A stretch of 64,000 nt of DNA from Bradyrhizobium erythrophlei (GTDB lineage: Bacteria > Pseudomonadota > Alphaproteobacteria > Rhizobiales > Xanthobacteraceae): contig FSRD01000003.1 in the NCBI GenBank assembly GCA_900129675.1, positions 1 through 64,000 on the forward strand. Reading direction: 5' to 3'. Positions 1 to 8,829 of this stretch are shown here, one piece after another (the stretch's first letter is position 1; every line of letters starts with the position of its first letter). Under the pieces are notes generated by a model that was given only the letters and a program-made list of their open reading frames with translations, was not told the DNA's origin and did not search any database. A program made the translations under genes and the position numbers.

Positions 1-940
1 CAATACGTCATTGGTATGGAGCGTCCGATTCATCACCACGATCGCGGCGACGACATCATCCTCCCTGTCGCGGCCGGCTTTGCCAAGTCGCGGCAGATTG
101 GTGACGTGGACGCTGGCAACATGCTTTACCTGGATCGGCGTGCCATTCGACTGCGTCAGGACAATGTTCTCAATGTCGTCAACCCGATAGCCTTGCGTCA
201 GATCGCTTTCGCCGCCGCTGTCGAGAAGGCCGACGCCGCGAATGTTCACGGACTGCTGACCGACGTTGAGGGTTCGTCCCCCGACGTTGACGTTGGCGTT
301 GCCGATGGCGCTGATCAGTTGCGACAGCGTAACGTTATACGCGTCGAGCTTGTTGAGATCGGCCTCCACTTCAAATTCTTTGGTCGTGCCGCCCCAGGTG
401 TTGACCTGGACGACGCCGGGGACGGTCAACAACCGGCGCTGCAGCACCCAATCCTGGAGAGTTCGGAGATTGGTCAACCCAATGTTTGGCGGGCCGACGA
501 GCTGATAGCGAAAGATCTCGCCAACCAGGCTGCCGCCCTGAATGGTCGGTTGCACGTTGTTCGGAAGGCTTACCCGCTGTTGCAGACTGAGCGCCGCCTG
601 AGTGAGCGCGAAGTAATAGTCGACACCATAGTCGAACACGACGCGAACGAACGACAGGCCATAAAACGAGTTTGAGCGAATGACGTTGACGCCGGGGGGT
701 CGCGGAGAGGCCGACCTCCATCGGGATGGTGTAGTAGCGCTCCATCTCCTCGGCCGACAGGCCGGGTGCCTGTGCGGTAATTTCGAGGATCACGGGCGCC
801 GGATTGGGGTAGGCTTCGATGTTCAGTTTGGTGTAGGCAACCAGCCCCGCGCCGATGAACACCAACAGGCCAAGGAGAACGATCGGGCGGCGCGTCAAGC
901 CGAACGCAAGTATTCCTCTCAGCACCGACGTCCCTCTCAA
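1..940 (-). pseudogene. CusA/CzcA-type heavy-metal RND efflux permease, frameshifted and cut by the window edge
   Basis: This is the inner-membrane pump of a tripartite cation efflux system. The first 82 codons read as a normal CusA/CzcA N-terminus, with a first membrane helix followed by the motif YYTIPMEVGLSATP. The frame then breaks at about 700-708, in a run of six G on the plus strand (C on the coding strand). With five bases in that run the protein would continue as GVNVIRSNS and go on as a recognisable CusA porter domain to position 1, for example VGPPNIGLTNLRTLQDW. The frameshift is therefore a single inserted base: either a real pseudogene or a homopolymer base-call error. It lies 31 bp downstream of the adaptor gene on the same strand, so the two form one operon. 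The C-terminal two thirds lie outside the window. Confidence 0.8.
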
Positions 941-971
941 TCTCTGCGCCGCGGCGCGTTGGCCGCCAAAG

Positions 972-2192
972 CTACGACCGCGCCCCGCTGGCCAGCGAGT
1001 TGCTCAAGAACAGCGCCCCTTCGGTCGCAACAAGTTCGCCCGGCTGCACGCCTTCGAGGATCTGGCGCGCACCGTTGCGCTGCGAACCGATTTTGACGGT
1101 GCGCCGGGTGAAGCGGCGGCGATCGGCGGTCACCCACACGGTCATCGTGCCGTCGCCTTCGCGCACGACGCCGTCCATTGGCACGGCGGGCGAGGTGACT
1201 GGCTGGCCAACCGTGATGACAAAGTTCGCAAACATCCCCGACTTCAATTCATGCTGCGGATTTGCGATTTCGGAGCGGACCAGCACACGTCGAGTCGTCG
1301 GATCGACTAGCTCGCCGATCTTGGTGATCTTTCCGTAGAATGTGCGACCGGGTAAGGCGTTCACGCTGACCTGGACCGCCTGGCCGAGGCGGTAGGCCGG
1401 GCTATCGGTCTCAGCCACGTTGGCCAGCATCCACATGCTCTCGATATCGGACACGGTGAACGGAGCGGGCGCATTTCCCGGCTGCACGTACAGGCCGGGC
1501 GCCGCGTTGCGAGCCGTAATCCGGCCGCTGATCGGGCTAGGGACCACGAGAACGGATTCGGCCATGCGTTGGGCAATGATCCGGTCGATCTCGTCCTCGC
1601 TCTTACCGAACAAGCGCACCGAGTTGCGGGCGGCTCTTAGCGCGCCCTCGGCTGCCTGCTGGTCTGAGGTCACCTGATCCAAGTCCTTCTGCGAGATCGC
1701 CCGGGTGGTATAGAGCTCCTTCAAACGGGCCAAATTTCGGGTCGTGAACTCCCGCGTTCCGGCGGTAGAAATCAGGGTCGATTCGGCCTGCAAGAGATCG
1801 GGGCTGTCGATCGTGAACAGGGTGGCGCCCCGCTTCACGTCGTCCCCAATCCTCGCGAAAGTGCCAATGATTCTACCCGGGTATGGAGTGAACACATCAG
1901 TCGACACTTCGGTATTGAACTGGATCGTCCCGACCGCCTCCTTCTCCACAGGAAAAGTCTGCTCGCGCACCGGCTCGACTCTCACCCAGGCGAGCTGAGT
2001 TTCCGATAGATCGACGGTGAGCGAGTCGCGGGCAGTCTCCGGACTTGAGTGCTCGGTCTTCGTATCGTTCGTCGCGAACCCCAAACGGATGTCGCCAACT
2101 TGCCAAACCAGAAAGGCCGCCGCCCCAGCGAGTCCTGCGGCAGCGACGGCTGCTCGGATTCGACCGCCTTTTTCGAGGAGCGCCATAGACAT
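972..2192 (-). CDS. Efflux RND periplasmic adaptor (HlyD/CusB family)
   Basis: This membrane fusion protein links the RND permease to the outer membrane channel. It has an N-terminal membrane anchor (AAVAAAGLAGAAAFLVW), a barrel-sandwich hybrid domain with the lipoyl-like stretch YPGRIIGTFARIGDDVKRG, a coiled-coil hairpin around ELYTTRAISQKDLDQV, and a C-terminal beta-barrel ending in VATEGALFLSNSLASG. The ATG at 2192 is chosen because the reading frame further upstream runs into the tandem repeat of the promoter region and codes for no conserved sequence. The adaptor is the first gene of its operon, followed by the permease, and is divergent from the outer membrane factor gene. CusB/CzcB-like proteins of this type usually export Cu, Ag, Co, Zn or Cd. 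The substrate cannot be read from the sequence. Confidence 0.85.
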   Translation of the reverse strand: MSMALLEKGGRIRAAVAAAGLAGAAAFLVWQVGDIRLGFATNDTKTEHSSPETARDSLTVDLSETQLAWVRVEPVREQTFPVEKEAVGTIQFNTEVSTDVFTPYPGRIIGTFARIGDDVKRGATLFTIDSPDLLQAESTLISTAGTREFTTRNLARLKELYTTRAISQKDLDQVTSDQQAAEGALRAARNSVRLFGKSEDEIDRIIAQRMAESVLVVPSPISGRITARNAAPGLYVQPGNAPAPFTVSDIESMWMLANVAETDSPAYRLGQAVQVSVNALPGRTFYGKITKIGELVDPTTRRVLVRSEIANPQHELKSGMFANFVITVGQPVTSPAVPMDGVVREGDGTMTVWVTADRRRFTRRTVKIGSQRNGARQILEGVQPGELVATEGALFLSNSLASGARS

Positions 2193-2240
2193 GGATCCGT
2201 GTGCAGAGTTGATCGAAGGATGGCGCGACAATGGCGTTGG

Positions 2241-2318
2241 GACCGCCGCCGGTCTACTGTGATAAATCACAGTTCCCTGGCGACCGCCGCCGGTCTACTG
2301 TGATAAATCACAGTTCCC
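2241..2318. promoter_or_regulatory. Tandem 41-bp repeat carrying two palindromic operator candidates
   Basis: Two direct copies of a unit starting at 2241 and 2282 each contain the perfect palindrome ACTGTGATAAATCACAGT (8+2+8) at 2256-2273 and 2297-2314. The spacing is 41 bp, close to four helical turns, so both sites face the same side of the DNA. They lie between the divergent adaptor and outer membrane factor genes and are probably binding sites for a dimeric regulator of the efflux system. The half-site TGTGA resembles CRP-family boxes, but the spacing is two bases shorter, so the regulator is not identified. Confidence 0.6.
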
Positions 2319-2440
2319 TAGGCGGCCAATATTTGCCAGTTGTGGCAACGGGACCAGAGCGAAGCCGCGGCAAAACTGAAATGATTGATAGCGACGGCCT
2401 GGCCCAGGCGCCGAGGCGATCAGCACGGTCTGTTAGCAAG

Positions 2441-4033
2441 ATGTCGATCATACCCGCCGGACATTCGATGGCCGCTGCGCTGGTCGCCACGGCTTTGCTC
2501 GGCGGTTGCGCGGTGGGTCCTGACTTCACCGTTCCGGCCGCGCCCGACGTTGACCGCTACAGCAAGGCACCTTTAGCCAGTCGGACCAGCTCGAGCGACG
2601 TACCTCTCGGCCGGACGCAGCACTTTAGCGAAGGCAAGGACGTCTCGGCCAAATGGTGGGAACTGTTTCGTTCGCCGGCGCTCAACTCCCTTGTCGAGGC
2701 GTCCTTGCGCGCCAATCCCAACCTGCAGTCGCAGCTTGCGGCGCTGCGGGCCGCGCAGGAATTGGCCTACGCGCAGGCAGGCAAGTTTTTTCCGACCGTC
2801 CAGGGAAGCTTCAACGCGACACGACAGAAGGTTGCGGATAATCCCTTGGGGGCAACTTCGTTGCCGATCGGGCCGGACGCCAATCCCATTAATCCTTTTA
2901 ATGTATTCACGGCCCAGGTGGCTGTCGCGTACACACTGGACGTCTGGGGCCTCACCCGGCGGAACGTCGAGTCACAGCAGGCGCTGGCCGATGCCCAGCG
3001 CTTTCAGGCGGAAGCCGCCTACATCACCCTCACCTCAAACGTGGTCGTCGCGGCGATCCAAGAGGCCGCGCTGCGCGCTCAAATCGATGCAACGGTTCAA
3101 ATCATCGATATCAACACGAAAATGCTTGATATCATGCGCCGGCAACTATCGACGGGCTATGCCAACCGCAGCGACGTGGCCGTCCAGGAGGCCTCTCTTG
3201 CACAGGTGAAGGCGACGCTGCCGCCGCTGCGGCGACAGCTGGCAGTGCAGCGCGATCTCCTTTCGGCGCTGGCCGGCCGATTCCCGAGCCAGGAGCCGGC
3301 CGAAACCTTCAAACTCATATTGTTTCGCCTGCCATCCGACCTGCCGGTGAGCCTGCCGTCCAAGCTGGTCGACCAGCGGCCGGACGTTCGCGCGGCGGAA
3401 GAGCAATTGCATTCGGCGGGCGCCCTTGTCGGTGTCGCGATCGCCAATATGCTTCCGAATTTCACGATCAACGGTACCCACGGCTACACGTCGCTGGAGC
3501 TCGCCAACCTGATTTCGCCCGCCAATGTGTTCTGGACGGCGGGCGCAAATGCTGCACACACCATCTTCGACGGATTCACGCTGTATCACCAACAGCGTGC
3601 AGCCCAAGCTACTTTCGAGCAGGCGGCCTGGACCTATCGTACCACGGTCATCGGAGCTCTGCAGAATGTCGCCGACACTCTGCATGCCCTGCGAAACGAT
3701 GCCGACGCACTCAAGGCCGCGCGCGAGTTCGAGCGCGCCGGCAAGATCAGCTTCGATCTGGCGCGCCAGCGAATGGAAACCGGCGACGCCAACGTCCTTG
3801 TGCTCCTCACCGCGCAGCAGACTTACCTGCAGGCGCTGATTCAGGTTGTGCAAGCGCAAGCAGGCCGTCTGTCAGACACGGCAGTTCTTTATGTGGCGCT
3901 AGGTGGCGGATGGTGGAACCGCGAAGGCCCGCCCGCGCCTGAACAGAAGTTTGAGACGGCGACCGCGACGACCCAACCAATTACGAGCGAGCAGAAGCAG
4001 GGGTTCTGGCCGGGGTTTCCACCGGCGCGCTAA
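2441..4033 (+). CDS. Outer membrane efflux lipoprotein, NodT family
   Basis: This is the TolC-like outer membrane channel of the tripartite efflux system divergently encoded upstream. It begins with a lipoprotein signal ending in LLGGC (lipid attachment at about Cys23), followed by GPDF and the two OEP repeats. The typical family stretches WWELFRSPALNSLV, NPNLQSQLAALRAAQELAYAQAGKFFP and VDQRPDVRAAEEQLHSA are present. At 530 residues it is a little longer than the usual 450-500, because of a Gln/Pro-rich C-terminal tail. The frame is open upstream to 2231, but that part lies in the operator repeat. The ATG at 2441 places the lipobox correctly; an ATG at 2381 is the alternative. The tail after about residue 500 has no clear family equivalent. 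Confidence 0.88.
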   Translation: MSIIPAGHSMAAALVATALLGGCAVGPDFTVPAAPDVDRYSKAPLASRTSSSDVPLGRTQHFSEGKDVSAKWWELFRSPALNSLVEASLRANPNLQSQLAALRAAQELAYAQAGKFFPTVQGSFNATRQKVADNPLGATSLPIGPDANPINPFNVFTAQVAVAYTLDVWGLTRRNVESQQALADAQRFQAEAAYITLTSNVVVAAIQEAALRAQIDATVQIIDINTKMLDIMRRQLSTGYANRSDVAVQEASLAQVKATLPPLRRQLAVQRDLLSALAGRFPSQEPAETFKLILFRLPSDLPVSLPSKLVDQRPDVRAAEEQLHSAGALVGVAIANMLPNFTINGTHGYTSLELANLISPANVFWTAGANAAHTIFDGFTLYHQQRAAQATFEQAAWTYRTTVIGALQNVADTLHALRNDADALKAAREFERAGKISFDLARQRMETGDANVLVLLTAQQTYLQALIQVVQAQAGRLSDTAVLYVALGGGWWNREGPPAPEQKFETATATTQPITSEQKQGFWPGFPPAR

Positions 4034-4133
4034 ACTCCGCCCTTCAACACAACCGGCGCAAAGCGGGTCCACGGCGCAGGCCCCCATGACGGCCATTTGA
4101 GTTACTACTTACCAGGTCCGTTATTGTTGAGGG

Positions 4134-4190
4134 TTTCGGATGCCGGCCAGCGACATCGGCACGACATACACCAGTGGCCGGTGTCCGAAA
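4134..4190. repeat. IS91-like terminal hairpin, copy 1
   Basis: Inverted arms TTTCGGATGCCGGCCA and TGGCCGGTGTCCGAAA (two mismatches) enclose about 25 bp. The same structure occurs at 18746, 32077, 46462 and 48978. It lies beyond the 3' end of the transposase gene, where IS91-family elements have the rolling-circle initiation site (oriIS). Confidence 0.75.
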
Positions 4191-4487
4191 GCCGCCAAGG
4201 AAAGAACCCGCGGGGGATGGGGCGCGGAGAATGCCGCGCACTGCGCTATGGGGATTTGGCTGATGCGGAAGGTGTGAGCGCGGGAGCGCCGTGTCCTTTG
4301 AGGCGGTTGGTTACTTGGCTGGCAGGCAGCCATAGCTCGGGTTGATGATTGAGATTGTTATTGAGTGTGTCGGTTGCAGGGATGCTGAGTTGTCGGGACG
4401 GCGCATCTGCGCGAGCGTGGTCGGAGCCGGTCTGCAACCGACGGTGGGCAAGGTTGTCAGTGCATCGTTTCAGCAGATCGATCGTGA

Positions 4488-5048
4488 TCATGACGTATCG
4501 ATCCTGACGGCGATGATTGGACCGGTCGGCCGGTGATGCGGTGTCGAGCCGCGCTTCATGTGGACGTGTGGATGATGGCTCATCGCGGAGCCCCAGGTGT
4601 GGAGCACCGAGGTGAAGCCGATCTTGACGCCGAGGCGCTTGGGATCGGCCGCAATCGTGCGCATGGTCTGCGAGGAAGCCTTGAACAAGAGATCGTAGAC
4701 GACGGCCTTGTTCTGGTAGGCGATGGCGGCAATCCGCGCCGGCAGCGTGAAAACGACGTGGAAGTAAGGGACGTCCAGCAGTTCTGACTTGCGCTGCTTC
4801 ATCCATGCCAGCGCCTGCGAGCTCTGGCACTTGGGGCAATGCCTATTACGGCAGCTGTTGTAGGCGATCTGCGTGTGCAAGCAGTCCTCGCAGCGCATGA
4901 CATGCCCGCCGAGAGCTGCCGTGCGGCAGCTCTCGATCGCCGACATCACCTTCAACTGGCCGAGGCTGACGTGACCATCATTAGCCTTACGCCAGGCCGG
5001 CCCGTGGTCGCGGAAGATATCCGCGATCTCCAGGGCGGGACGAGCCAT
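4488..5048 (-). pseudogene. IS91-family transposase with 220-residue in-frame deletion
   Basis: This encodes 186 residues instead of the 406 of copy B. It keeps the N-terminal zinc-binding cysteines (CEDCLHTQ, CRNRHCPKCQ) and the HUH metal site HHPHVHM, then jumps directly to the last 22 residues beginning KRGSTPHH. The deletion removes the catalytic two-tyrosine motif (YLSRY in copy B) that IS91 transposases use to cut and attach single-stranded DNA. The protein should therefore be inactive although its frame is intact. Only about one base of microhomology is visible at the junction, after 4556. The gene lies 12 bp downstream of the tyrosine recombinase gene, in one unit with it. Confidence 0.85.
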
Positions 5049-5060
5049 GATCGGCGTGGC

Positions 5061-5936
5061 TTATGCCGGCGGCTTCTTCTCCGATGTCAGCGGCGTGAGC
5101 CGATCCAACGGGCTCATGACCGCGCGGATCACGTTGGTGGCTACCCGCGCGTAGAGCGCGGTCGTATCGACCCTGGCATGTCCGAGCAAAACCTGGATCA
5201 AACGCACATCGGTTTTCTCTTCGAGCAGGTGAGTGGCAAAGCTGTGGCGCAATGTGTGAGGCGTCACTCGCTTCTTGATCGCCGCTCTATCGGCAGCGGC
5301 ATGAACGACGCGATTGAATTGCCGCGTCGTCAGCGGCAGCAGCGGATCACGGCCCGGGAACAGCCAGACCGCGGGCCGGGCGATGCGATACCAATCGCGC
5401 AGCAACTCCAACAGCAGCGGGGAAAGCATTGCAAAGCGATCCTTGCGCCCCTTGCCCTGCTCGATGCGCAGCAGCATGCGCTTGGAATCGATGTCCGACA
5501 CCTTCAGCGCCACGACTTCGGAGACCCGCAGTCCGGCGCCATAAGCAGCGCTCAGCGCCGCCTTGTACTTCGGCCCGGGGGCCGCCTCCAGCAGCCGTGC
5601 GATCTCCTCCAGGCTCAAGATTGCCGGGATCCTGCGCGGCTCCCGCACGAACGTGAGGTGCCTTGCCATCTCGGGGCGGTCGAGCGTCACGGTGAAGAAG
5701 AAACGCAGCGCCACAACCGAGCCATTGATGCTCGGCGCACGCACCCCGATTTGCGTCTGATGCAGCTGGAAAAGGCGAAGATCCTCAGGCGCGGCCGTAT
5801 CGGGCGCGCGGCCGAGAAAGGCTGTAAACGTCCGGACGTGCCGGATATAGTTGTTGCGCGTCTCCTCGACGAAATTGCGCACCGTCATGTCTTCGATCAT
5901 GCGCCGGCGCAGCGGGCTGATGGGTTTATCACTCAT
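5061..5936 (-). CDS. Tyrosine recombinase (XerC-like) of the IS91-like element
   Basis: This 291-residue site-specific recombinase has an N-terminal SAM-like DNA-binding domain (residues about 15-100) and a catalytic domain with the R-H-R-H-Y signature: GAGLRVSEV, HTLRHSFATHLLE, LLGHARVDTTALYAR. It is intact in this copy. The ATG at 5936 is preceded by AGGAG at the right distance; an upstream extension reads into the element end and is not needed. Tyrosine recombinases adjacent to the HUH transposase are known in a subgroup of IS91 relatives, where their role is not settled (perhaps resolving intermediates). The identical gene in copy B is split by the serine-recombinase element, so this copy shows the uninterrupted target. 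Confidence 0.88.
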   Translation of the reverse strand: MSDKPISPLRRRMIEDMTVRNFVEETRNNYIRHVRTFTAFLGRAPDTAAPEDLRLFQLHQTQIGVRAPSINGSVVALRFFFTVTLDRPEMARHLTFVREPRRIPAILSLEEIARLLEAAPGPKYKAALSAAYGAGLRVSEVVALKVSDIDSKRMLLRIEQGKGRKDRFAMLSPLLLELLRDWYRIARPAVWLFPGRDPLLPLTTRQFNRVVHAAADRAAIKKRVTPHTLRHSFATHLLEEKTDVRLIQVLLGHARVDTTALYARVATNVIRAVMSPLDRLTPLTSEKKPPA

Positions 5937-6171
5937 CGGGGTGCTCCTGTCTTGAGGTGGAGGTTGCTTGAACCCTTCGATTCTCAAGACAGGACGCTCG
6001 GCTTGTCACTATCTCCCGCTCACCTCGTCACTCCATCGGTGCCACTGGCTCCGCTCCGCGCACAGCGCGCTCCCGCAAAGCGGGTTCGTTCTTTGACCCG
6101 TTTCGGACATGGGCCTAGCCGGACATCGGCCCACAATTCTGTTATTGTAGGCATTCAATTTCCCCCGAAAC

Positions 6172-7968
6172 ATGGGGTTGATCTTGAGCAGCGAGCGCGT
6201 GGACCGGCGACTGGCGGCAGTGCTGGCGGCAGACGTGGCCGGTTATAGCCGTTTGATGGGCCTCAATGAGGAACGCACGCTCGCCAATCTTAAATCGTTC
6301 CGAAAGACGCTAGTCGATCCCTCCATCGCCGCGCATCGCGGCCGTATCGTCAAGACCACGGGCGACGGCATGCTGGTGGAGTTCGCCAGCGCCGTCGATG
6401 CGGCGCGTTGCGCGGTGGAGGTCCAGCGCGGCATGGCCGCGCAGAACGCCGACGTGCCGCAGGATGTCAGAATCGAATTCCGGATCGGCATTCACGTCGG
6501 GGACATCATCTTCGACGACAACGATATTTTCGGCGACGGCGTCAATATCGCCGCCCGGCTGGAGGGGATCGCGGAGCCCGGCGGTATCTGCATCTCCGAT
6601 GATGCGCAACGGCAAGTCCGCGGCAAGGTCGATTTCGCATTTGGCGATTTGGGTTTGCAGACGTTGAAGAATATTGCCGAGCCGATGCGCGCGTGGCGAA
6701 TGCAGGTTAACGCGAACGCTTCTGCGGCAGCGTCGATAAAGTCACCGGCCGAGACTGCCCAGCCTCTCGCGATCACCGACAAGCCCTCCATTGCCGTGCT
6801 GCCTTTCACCTGTTTTTCCGAGGAGCGCGAGTTCAAATTTCTGACGGAGGCAATGACTGAGGATTTGATCACGATGTTGGCACGGATTCCCGGCTTCATC
6901 GTAATCGCCCGGCAATCCTCCTTTGCTTATCAGGGCCGCTCGGTCGATAGCCGCCAGATCGGGCGCGAGCTTGGGGTCCGCTATATCATCGAGGGCAGTC
7001 TGAGGCCCGTCGGCCAGCAGCTTCGCGTCGGCACGCAGCTGATCGACGCGACGACCGGGGCACAGCTCTGGGCCGACCGATTTGACGGTCAAGCCGAAGA
7101 TGTCCTCGAACTGCAGGATCAAATCGTGCGCGCGATCGCCAGCCGGATCGAACCGGAACTCGTTCGTGCTGAAATCGCCTTGATCCGGCGTCGGCGCGAC
7201 GCCAACCCGAACGCCTGGTCATGCTTCCGTCAGGGAGCCGGTGTGATCAGCCTCAAAGGTTGGAGCGAAGAAACGCTGACGCAGGCTACCGCGCTGTTGC
7301 GGCAAGCCACGACTCTGGATCCTGACTTTGCCCTCGCGCGCGCCCAGCTTGCACTTTTTTTGTCGTTGGGCGCGCGGCTTGGCCTCGTCGCAGACGGCGC
7401 AGCGGCCGTGACGGAAGCGCGCACGGAAGCCGAACGCGCGGTGACGATCGACCACGATGCTTCCGAGGTCCTGGGCTATGCCGGCTGTGCCTTGGCGGAG
7501 CTCGGCGATGTGCAAAGAGGCACCGAGATACTGGAACGAGCGATCGAGAACGATCCGAGCAATGCACAGGCATGGGTCGCGCTGGGGACTTCGCTATGCT
7601 TTCTCGAGAAGATGGATGCTACGGGACTGGAGAAACTGCGGCACGGGATGCGGCTCAGCCCCCGCGATCATCGGTTGGGATTCTGGGGAACTTTCTATGC
7701 GCTGGCTTTGGCGAGGCATCGTCGGCTGACAGAGGCTCACGAGGAAGTCCGGGCAGCATGCCGTCACGATCCGCAGTTCTATGTCGCTCGTATCGTCCTG
7801 GCGCTCACAGCGGCAGGTCTTGGCAGCAAGGAAGAGGCAGTTGTGGCGCTACGCGAAGCGCGACGCTTGCGCCCACGGCTCTCGCTCAACGAGATTCAGC
7901 TTCTCGTGGGGCGTCGCGCAGCGCTTCTCGCTCCTCTCTGGAGCGAGGTGTCGAAATCCTCACAGTGA
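6172..7968 (+). CDS. Class III adenylate/guanylate cyclase with TolB-like domain and TPR repeats
   Basis: This soluble 598-residue protein is probably a nucleotide cyclase. Residues 10-185 form the catalytic domain, with metal-binding Asp in LAADVAGYSRLM and TTGDGMLVEF and the Asn/Arg pair in DGVNIAARLEG. Residues about 205-320 match the FlgO/TolB-like N-terminal fold often joined to such cyclases (KPSIAVLPF, ELGVRYIIEGSLRPVGQQLRVGTQLID). The C-terminal 280 residues are TPR-like helical repeats (ALGTSLCFLEKMDATGLEKL). This CHD-TolB-TPR architecture is abundant in Bradyrhizobium and relatives. The start at 6172 has no strong ribosome site; a TTG at 6184 is an alternative. It stands alone between copy A of the IS91-like element and a repeat-rich spacer. 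Confidence 0.85.
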   Translation: MGLILSSERVDRRLAAVLAADVAGYSRLMGLNEERTLANLKSFRKTLVDPSIAAHRGRIVKTTGDGMLVEFASAVDAARCAVEVQRGMAAQNADVPQDVRIEFRIGIHVGDIIFDDNDIFGDGVNIAARLEGIAEPGGICISDDAQRQVRGKVDFAFGDLGLQTLKNIAEPMRAWRMQVNANASAAASIKSPAETAQPLAITDKPSIAVLPFTCFSEEREFKFLTEAMTEDLITMLARIPGFIVIARQSSFAYQGRSVDSRQIGRELGVRYIIEGSLRPVGQQLRVGTQLIDATTGAQLWADRFDGQAEDVLELQDQIVRAIASRIEPELVRAEIALIRRRRDANPNAWSCFRQGAGVISLKGWSEETLTQATALLRQATTLDPDFALARAQLALFLSLGARLGLVADGAAAVTEARTEAERAVTIDHDASEVLGYAGCALAELGDVQRGTEILERAIENDPSNAQAWVALGTSLCFLEKMDATGLEKLRHGMRLSPRDHRLGFWGTFYALALARHRRLTEAHEEVRAACRHDPQFYVARIVLALTAAGLGSKEEAVVALREARRLRPRLSLNEIQLLVGRRAALLAPLWSEVSKSSQ

Positions 7969-8092
7969 CCACCACCATTTCCGGGTAGGCGTGGCGGCTT
8001 TCTGCTGGCCGCGAAATCGGTTGCCATTGAGGTACCACTCCAACCCTACTCGTGAATTGAGACGCTATTGCTGCGGTGGAGGAGTCCGGAAG

Positions 8093-8187
8093 TGGCACGT
8101 TTGAGACATGCCGACCGGCTCTGATGATGTCCGTTTCCGGGGGAGGATCGGAAGTGGTCCGCCGACGGCTAAGATGACGCGAATGAC
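8093..8187 (+). repeat. Dispersed intergenic repeat, copy 1
   Basis: The unit starts TGGCAC, carries the inner block GATGTCCGTTTCCGGGGGAG and ends TGACC. A 161-bp MITE is inserted at its right end, and the remainder (ACCCGTTTCGGACATG) resumes at 8349. Confidence 0.65.
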
Positions 8188-8348
8188 CCAGGCTGTGTGA
8201 AAACGTCGATCAGCGATGGATGCGCAGAATTGTTTTCTCAATTGCCTTCTCACGAAATAGGTTTCCAGTACGATTGATTTTCAGATCGACGAAATCCAGA
8301 CAGAATTTCTACGCGCAACTTAAGCGTCAGGGTTTTCACACAGCCTGG
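8188..8348 (+). mobile_element. 161-bp MITE, copy 1
   Basis: Perfect 17-bp terminal inverted repeats CCAGGCTGTGTGAAAAC (8188-8204) and GTTTTCACACAGCCTGG (8332-8348) enclose non-coding DNA. The element is flanked by AC on both sides (TGAC before, ACCCG after), suggesting a 2-bp target duplication. A second copy of the same length lies at 13667-13827, with shared inner blocks such as GCGCAGAATTGTTTTCTC. It encodes no protein and would depend on a transposase elsewhere. Confidence 0.75.
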
Positions 8349-8829
8349 ACCCGTTTCGGACATGCGTACCGAGTCCGAACCGCCTTAGCGAACTGCTATC
8401 TCGAGCAGCTCAGGATGTGACCCAAGTCCGCGAGCGGGCTCCTGAGTCGTTCACGGCTATCCCTTTGAAGACGCGACAAACGCCAAGATCGTGGCACATC
8501 TCGTCGGCTTGTTGCGGCGCATGGTCATGAGCCAATGGAGCTGCGGCGTTGGAAGGATGACAGCAATCCTTACTCTTTGCCACGCCCGTTGGTGAGAGAT
8601 AAGGTGTGCCGACTAGTCTGAGGGTCGCCCTCCGTCAGGCGGGGACGTGCCGAAATCCCCGTTCATTGCGCTAGGCAGGGTTGCTGCCGTCGGCAGGCAT
8701 GATCTCTCGGGAGACTGCCGTCTCTTTTGGCTCTCCACTCACGTTCATCTTCCCACCTTTGCGTGCCGCTTTCCAAGCGGCCAGCAATCTCTTTTTGAAC
8801 AACCGGGAAGCCAACAAACGGAGCATGCC
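8349..8829. other. Spacer without recognisable gene
   Basis: It begins with the right remnant of the dispersed repeat (to about 8370). The rest shows no open frame with family features. The frame of the following MFS gene is open from 8647, but the conserved protein starts at 8830. Confidence 0.5.

Larger units (their letters stand above)
4125..6092 (-). mobile_element. IS91-like element, copy A (internally deleted)
   Basis: This 1968-bp element is shared with 32068-37259. From right to left it carries a tyrosine recombinase gene, an IS91-type transposase gene and a non-coding end with a hairpin. The shared sequence starts at TGTTGAGGG (4125) and stops after GGTTCGTTCT (6092), where a small CCCGC/GCGGG hairpin precedes the border. 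Compared with copy B it lacks 660 bp of the transposase gene and lacks the 2564-bp insertion. Copy lengths agree exactly: 1968+660+2564=5192. The right flank (6093-6115) is the right half of the dispersed intergenic repeat described below. Confidence 0.85.

Noticed and set aside
16..675. Long plus-strand open frame over the efflux permease
   Set aside because: It is the antisense shadow of the CusA-type gene; it has no family features and the minus-strand frame is clearly coding.
2256..2314. CRP or FNR site
   Set aside because: The half-sites are separated by fewer bases than in CRP (TGTGA-N6-TCACA) or FNR (TTGAT-N4-ATCAA) boxes.
6081..6092. GTTCGTTC at the right end of the IS91-like copies as an IS91 target sequence
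   Set aside because: IS91 targets (GTTC or CTTG) flank the oriIS end, which here should be the left end; the motif is at the opposite end and inside the shared sequence, so it cannot be called a target.
4839..6248. 469-codon plus-strand frame over the tyrosine recombinase
   Set aside because: Antisense shadow of the recombinase gene in a GC-rich element; the same shadow appears in copy B.
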